From Flavobacteriaceae bacterium UBA3159 (GTDB lineage: Bacteria > Bacteroidota > Bacteroidia > Flavobacteriales > Flavobacteriaceae), in the NCBI GenBank assembly GCA_002364535.1, contig DEYL01000051.1:68054-78455 (forward strand): a stretch of DNA of 10,402 nt, read 5' to 3'. A program made the position numbers and the translations under genes. Shown one piece after another: positions 7,864-10,402 of this stretch. Each line of letters starts with the position of its first letter. Within the stretch, counting starts at the first letter, position 1. Under the pieces are notes generated by a model, which saw nothing but the letters and a program-made list of their open reading frames with translations, was not told the origin of the DNA and searched no databases.

Positions 7864-7894
7864 TAAATTTAAAGATTTATCAAGGAATACCCAA
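7864..7894 (-). promoter_or_regulatory. Candidate Bacteroidota-type promoter for the rhamnosidase operon
   Basis: On the minus strand TTG (complement of 7892-7894) is followed after 20 bp by TAAATTTA (7864-7871), seven of eight matches to the TAnnTTTG -7 element. The spacing fits the -33/-7 arrangement known for the primary sigma factor of Bacteroidota. It lies 27 bp before the GH78 start. Short AT-rich matches arise easily by chance, so this is tentative. Confidence 0.33.
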
Positions 7895-7898
7895 TTCC
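7884..7898. promoter_or_regulatory. Small inverted repeat, possible operator
   Basis: GGAAT (7884-7888) and ATTCC (7894-7898) form a perfect 5-bp inverted repeat with a 5-bp spacer. It overlaps the candidate -33 element of the leftward operon, where a repressor or activator dimer could bind. Five-base arms are close to chance expectation, so the assignment is weak and rests mainly on position. Confidence 0.22.
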
Positions 7899-7936
7899 AT
7901 AATTAGGGAGACGCTATGAAAGAATGGAGATATTGT

Positions 7937-7944
7937 TACATTTG
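7937..7944 (+). promoter_or_regulatory. Candidate -7 element (TACATTTG) for the amidohydrolase gene
   Basis: TACATTTG matches the Bacteroidota -7 consensus TAnnTTTG exactly and ends 40 bp before the ATG at 7985. No clear TTG -33 box is found at the expected distance upstream (about 7914-7918), so only half of the promoter is supported. Confidence 0.35.
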
Positions 7945-7984
7945 GGTATAAGTTTTTTAGTTAAATCCAAAAAAACCACTATTG

Positions 7985-9475
7985 ATGTTGAACAACATTT
8001 CAGGAATTGTTTTTGTAAAGTTTAAATTTTACGGCTTGTTGTTGATGGGTTTAATGTTTTCGTGTGAGCATGAAATCTATTTTGAAAATGCCTACTGCAT
8101 CGAGAAGGTGAATATTGTCGATCCATTGGAGGGACTAAAAAAAATAGTTAATGTTGTTATCAAAGGGAATAAAATTCACCAGATTGGGAATCCACATCAG
8201 TTAAAGCTTTCTCCAAAAAATAAAATCATCGATGGAAGTAACAAATACCTGATCCCCGGTTTATGGGACAGTCATGTTCACTTTTATTTTGACCGTCAAC
8301 TTGCGCTGCACATGCCGGAACTTTTTCTCAGTACAGGAATTACCAGTGTTCGGGATACCGGCGGTGAATTCCACTATTTGGACAGTATCCGACAAAATGC
8401 CCTGAGTGACCCAAAAACACATCCAAGAGTCAAAATTGCCGGGCCATTGATCGATGGTAATTTTAATGTTTACAATGGATCAGTACTGCCCGAGCTTTCG
8501 ATTCGAACCAGAAATGTTTCGGAGAGTATTGCTGAAACAGAAAAACTGGTGGCCAAGGGAGTAGATTTTCTTAAAGCTTATGAGATGTTGAGTCCTGAGC
8601 AGTTTGAGGCTATTGCTGCTATCGCCGCGCGCGAAAATCTTCGGTTGGCAGGTCATGTTCCCCTTAGTATGGAAATTACCCATGCCATATCATTGGGGCT
8701 GAATAGTTTGGAACACATAAAAAATCTTGAGTTGGAGGCTGTAAAAAAAAGCGATTCCATGCTACAGGAGAGGAGAAAAATGTTGGAAAATAAATCGCTG
8801 CTTTCGGGCAGGGAACTGAGGGGAAATATTCACCAGTCGCAAAAGCAATTTGCTGTTGATCATATCGCAGCTAATGCCTACCAAAAAATTCTAGATACGA
8901 TTAAAAAATATGAATCTTATCAGGTGCCAACTTTATCCATTTACAAGGTTCCGATTTATAAAATCTTCAGACAAGACTTTTGGCGTAAAAGTTTTAAGCT
9001 TCTTCCCAAATCAACAAGGGAGCAATGGGAAAAAAATGCGGATGGATCGAACGATAAAATCTATCCGGCACAAAAAAAGTTTTCCGATTGGATTCAAAAA
9101 ACTACCGTAGCAATGGCAAAAGCCAAAATTCCGTTGATGGCAGGAACAGACACTCCTTTGGGATATCTGACCCCAGGTTTCAGCCTCCATTATGAGTTGG
9201 AATTAATGGTTGAAAGTGGACTCAGTGAGCTTGAAGCTATTACTGCCGCTACACTTCAACCAGCAAAATATTTTAGGATGCAAGACTCTTTGGGCCTAGT
9301 GAAAAAAGATTATATCGCTGATCTTATTCTACTCAATGAAAATCCGTTGGAGGATATCGCAAATACTAAAGATATTTTTGCAGTGATCAAAGACGGTAAT
9401 TATATTGACAAAGCCCGTTTAGATCAGATTCAAAAAGATATATCAAACGGGATGCCAATTACTGCAATGGATTAA
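7985..9475 (+). CDS. Lipoprotein amidohydrolase, imidazolonepropionase-like metal-dependent hydrolase
   Basis: A 496-residue amidohydrolase-superfamily protein. I start it at the ATG at 7985; a TTG just before, at 7982, would add one residue. Residues 1-27 look like a lipoprotein signal: Lys-containing n-region, hydrophobic YGLLLMGLMFS and Cys27, so it should be membrane-anchored in the envelope. The metal-site residues of the TIM-barrel are all visible: His97 and His99 in LWDSHVHF, Lys197 in DFLKAYE (probable bridging, possibly carboxylated lysine), His224 in AGHVPL, His244 in LEHI and Asp389 in AGTDTPLG. The small beta-domain ends at YIADLILLNENPLEDI, typical of the family. Related proteins include Xaa-Pro dipeptidases, imidazolonepropionases and lactone or amide hydrolases; the substrate cannot be assigned. 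It is transcribed divergently from the rhamnosidase operon, and a functional link is only positional. Confidence 0.91.
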   Translation: MLNNISGIVFVKFKFYGLLLMGLMFSCEHEIYFENAYCIEKVNIVDPLEGLKKIVNVVIKGNKIHQIGNPHQLKLSPKNKIIDGSNKYLIPGLWDSHVHFYFDRQLALHMPELFLSTGITSVRDTGGEFHYLDSIRQNALSDPKTHPRVKIAGPLIDGNFNVYNGSVLPELSIRTRNVSESIAETEKLVAKGVDFLKAYEMLSPEQFEAIAAIAARENLRLAGHVPLSMEITHAISLGLNSLEHIKNLELEAVKKSDSMLQERRKMLENKSLLSGRELRGNIHQSQKQFAVDHIAANAYQKILDTIKKYESYQVPTLSIYKVPIYKIFRQDFWRKSFKLLPKSTREQWEKNADGSNDKIYPAQKKFSDWIQKTTVAMAKAKIPLMAGTDTPLGYLTPGFSLHYELELMVESGLSELEAITAATLQPAKYFRMQDSLGLVKKDYIADLILLNENPLEDIANTKDIFAVIKDGNYIDKARLDQIQKDISNGMPITAMD

Positions 9476-9493
9476 AAACCTACTTTAGTTTTT
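9474..9493. terminator. Possible weak bidirectional terminator hairpin
   Basis: In the 33-bp gap between two convergent stops, an A5 run and CTA (9474-9482, with one bulged C) can pair with TAG and a T5 run (9486-9493) around a CTT loop. The A and T tracts would give a U-run in either direction. The stem is short and AT-rich, so it may not be a true intrinsic terminator. Confidence 0.3.
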
Positions 9494-9508
9494 GTGGAAT
9501 CCAATGGT

Positions 9509-10402
9509 TTAATAGGTCAAGAAAATCCATCCACTCAAGGTCTTGTCTTGATCTGGAACGTAGATGTTGTAGTAATAGGAACCTCCCGGTAGTCTACTTC
9601 CTTTGAAATCGCCCTGCCAATCGTTTTGATAATCTGTTTTTGAGAAAACCCTTTGACCATTTCTATTGTAAACTTCAATTATGGCTTTTGGATGTTTTTC
9701 AATGTTCATGATGGTCCAGAAAGACTCCAAGCGGTTAGATGAACCGGGAGTGAGGACTTCCGATATCAATAGATCCATGTCATTGTCATCTGAATTTGGA
9801 TCTGTTCCATTTTGAATTTCATCAGCATCTTTGATGCCATCATCATCAGAATCAGAATCATTGGGATCGGTATTCCAAGTTTCTACCTCATCATAATCAG
9901 TCAATCCATCCCCATCGGTATCTGTTTTGAGTGGATCGGTTCCTATATTGATTTCTTTTCCATCTTGTAGGCCATCGCCATCGGTATCAGGATCATTGGG
10001 GTCAGTTCCCTGCTGTTTTTCCTCTCCGTCGCTAAGGCCATCACCGTCAGAATCAGAATCGAGTGGGTTGGTTCCGTCTTCATTTTCTTTTCCATCGGGG
10101 ATTCCGTCACTATCGGTATCAGGATCTTTTGGATCGGTTCCATTTTTGATTTCTTCTCCATCGGGTATACCGTCACCATCGGTATCGGGATCTTTGGGAT
10201 TAGTTCCATTTTTTATTTCTTCTTCATCAGGGATGCCATCGTCATCGTCATCGGTATCGGTGTTGTCCCCGGTTCCACTTCCGTCAGTATCGGTATCCTC
10301 ATCAGGATCTCTTGGGAAATCGTCATCTCCATCGTTGACACCGTCACCATCAGAATCTGGATCATTAGGATCGGTTCTGTCTTCCTTCTCCTTACCGTCA
10401 TC
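9509..10402 (-). CDS. Large secreted protein with thrombospondin type-3-like Ca-binding repeats and C-terminal T9SS type B (CHU_C) sorting domain, 5' part outside the window
   Basis: The frame is open from the right window edge to the stop at 9509, giving 297 residues of the C-terminus; the start lies beyond the window. Residues 1-202 (window numbering) are Asp-rich repeats of the form GTDPxDPDTDGDGIPDGEE, the thrombospondin type-3 pattern in which Asp side chains bind calcium. From residue 66 to 154 the period is exactly 22 residues. Residues 23-59 include a DDDFPRDPDEDTDTDG variant. The last 90 or so residues (VLTPGSSN, FWTIMNIEKHP, VYNRNGQRVFSKTDYQNDWQG, LPGGSYYYNIYV, SGWIFLTY) match the gliding-motility-associated CHU_C domain, which directs type IX secretion and surface attachment in Bacteroidota. 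The usual PNGDGxND motif at the start of that domain is degenerate here. The function of the N-terminal part is unknown; large adhesins and surface enzymes share this tail. Confidence 0.9.
   Translation of the reverse strand, partial: DDGKEKEDRTDPNDPDSDGDGVNDGDDDFPRDPDEDTDTDGSGTGDNTDTDDDDDGIPDEEEIKNGTNPKDPDTDGDGIPDGEEIKNGTDPKDPDTDSDGIPDGKENEDGTNPLDSDSDGDGLSDGEEKQQGTDPNDPDTDGDGLQDGKEINIGTDPLKTDTDGDGLTDYDEVETWNTDPNDSDSDDDGIKDADEIQNGTDPNSDDNDMDLLISEVLTPGSSNRLESFWTIMNIEKHPKAIIEVYNRNGQRVFSKTDYQNDWQGDFKGSRLPGGSYYYNIYVPDQDKTLSGWIFLTY
9797..10207 (-). repeat. In-frame ~66-bp tandem repeats encoding thrombospondin type-3-like units
   Basis: Successive GT(D/N)P motifs recur every 22 codons (66 bp) at residues 66, 88, 110, 132 and 154, then after 23 and 22 codons. 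Several units share near-identical DNA, such as GATCCTGATACCGATGG, while others have diverged at third positions. The repeats are coding, imperfect and lack any spacer, so they arose by duplication inside the gene. Confidence 0.85.

Larger units (their letters stand above)
7837..7984. other. Divergent intergenic region between the rhamnosidase and amidohydrolase genes
   Basis: This 148-bp AT-rich stretch is the only sizeable non-coding gap in the window and must hold the 5' control signals of both the leftward carbohydrate operon and the rightward amidohydrolase gene. It contains the weak promoter candidates listed separately and a short inverted repeat, GGAAT-N5-ATTCC (7884-7898). No recognisable riboswitch, tRNA or small ORF was seen. 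Confidence 0.7.

Noticed and set aside
9797..10207. Regularly spaced repeats that could suggest a CRISPR array.
   Set aside because: Units are contiguous, imperfect, in frame and encode thrombospondin type-3-like sequence, with no unique spacers.
9943..10401. Open frames on the minus strand in another phase (Met/Pro/Ile-rich translations).
   Set aside because: They arise from the same 66-bp repeats read in the wrong frame; the Asp-rich frame is continuous with the CHU_C domain and has clear family motifs.

Overview
The window looks like a chromosomal segment of a Bacteroidota bacterium, probably a marine or plant-/algal-polysaccharide-degrading member of the Flavobacteriia or Cytophagia. The reasons are a C-terminal domain of the gliding-motility-associated (CHU_C, type IX secretion type B) kind preceded by thrombospondin type-3 repeats, lipoprotein-type export signals, a promoter-like TAnnTTTG element, moderately AT-rich DNA and a GH78 / BNR-4 / sugar-permease gene cluster typical of Bacteroidota carbohydrate loci. 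No species can be named from the sequence alone.

Layout, left to right. (1) 1-228, plus: the 3' end of a short MntR-like DtxR-family metal-dependent repressor, cut by the window edge. It converges on, and overlaps by 4 bp, the end of the next gene. (2) 225-7836, minus: five closely spaced genes that read leftward and look like one operon. In order of transcription they are an alpha-L-rhamnosidase (GH78), an exported BNR-4 beta-propeller protein resembling the PL24/PL25 ulvan-lyase fold family, a NupG-type (nucleoside:H+ symporter family) MFS permease, an FAH-superfamily enzyme that resembles 2-keto-3-deoxy-arabinonate/xylonate dehydratase, and an alpha-ketoglutarate-semialdehyde dehydrogenase. 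(3) 7837-7984: a divergent intergenic region with weak promoter candidates on both strands and a small inverted repeat. (4) 7985-9475, plus: a lipoprotein amidohydrolase of the imidazolonepropionase-like group. (5) 9509-10402, minus: the 3' end of a large secreted protein made of Ca-binding thrombospondin type-3-like repeats followed by a T9SS sorting domain. It is open at the right edge.

How the genes may work together (inference): the two exported proteins attack a rhamnose-containing polysaccharide or glycoside outside the cytoplasm, the MFS protein imports a released sugar or sugar acid, and the FAH enzyme plus the semialdehyde dehydrogenase carry out the last two steps of a non-phosphorylative (Weimberg-type) route: 2-keto-3-deoxy-pentonate to 2,5-dioxopentanoate to 2-oxoglutarate. 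Within the window there is no SusC/SusD pair, sulfatase, sugar dehydrogenase or aldonate dehydratase, so this would be only part of a larger locus. The amidohydrolase, the repressor and the repeat protein may be unrelated neighbours. No RNA genes, insertion sequences, CRISPR arrays or phage genes were seen.
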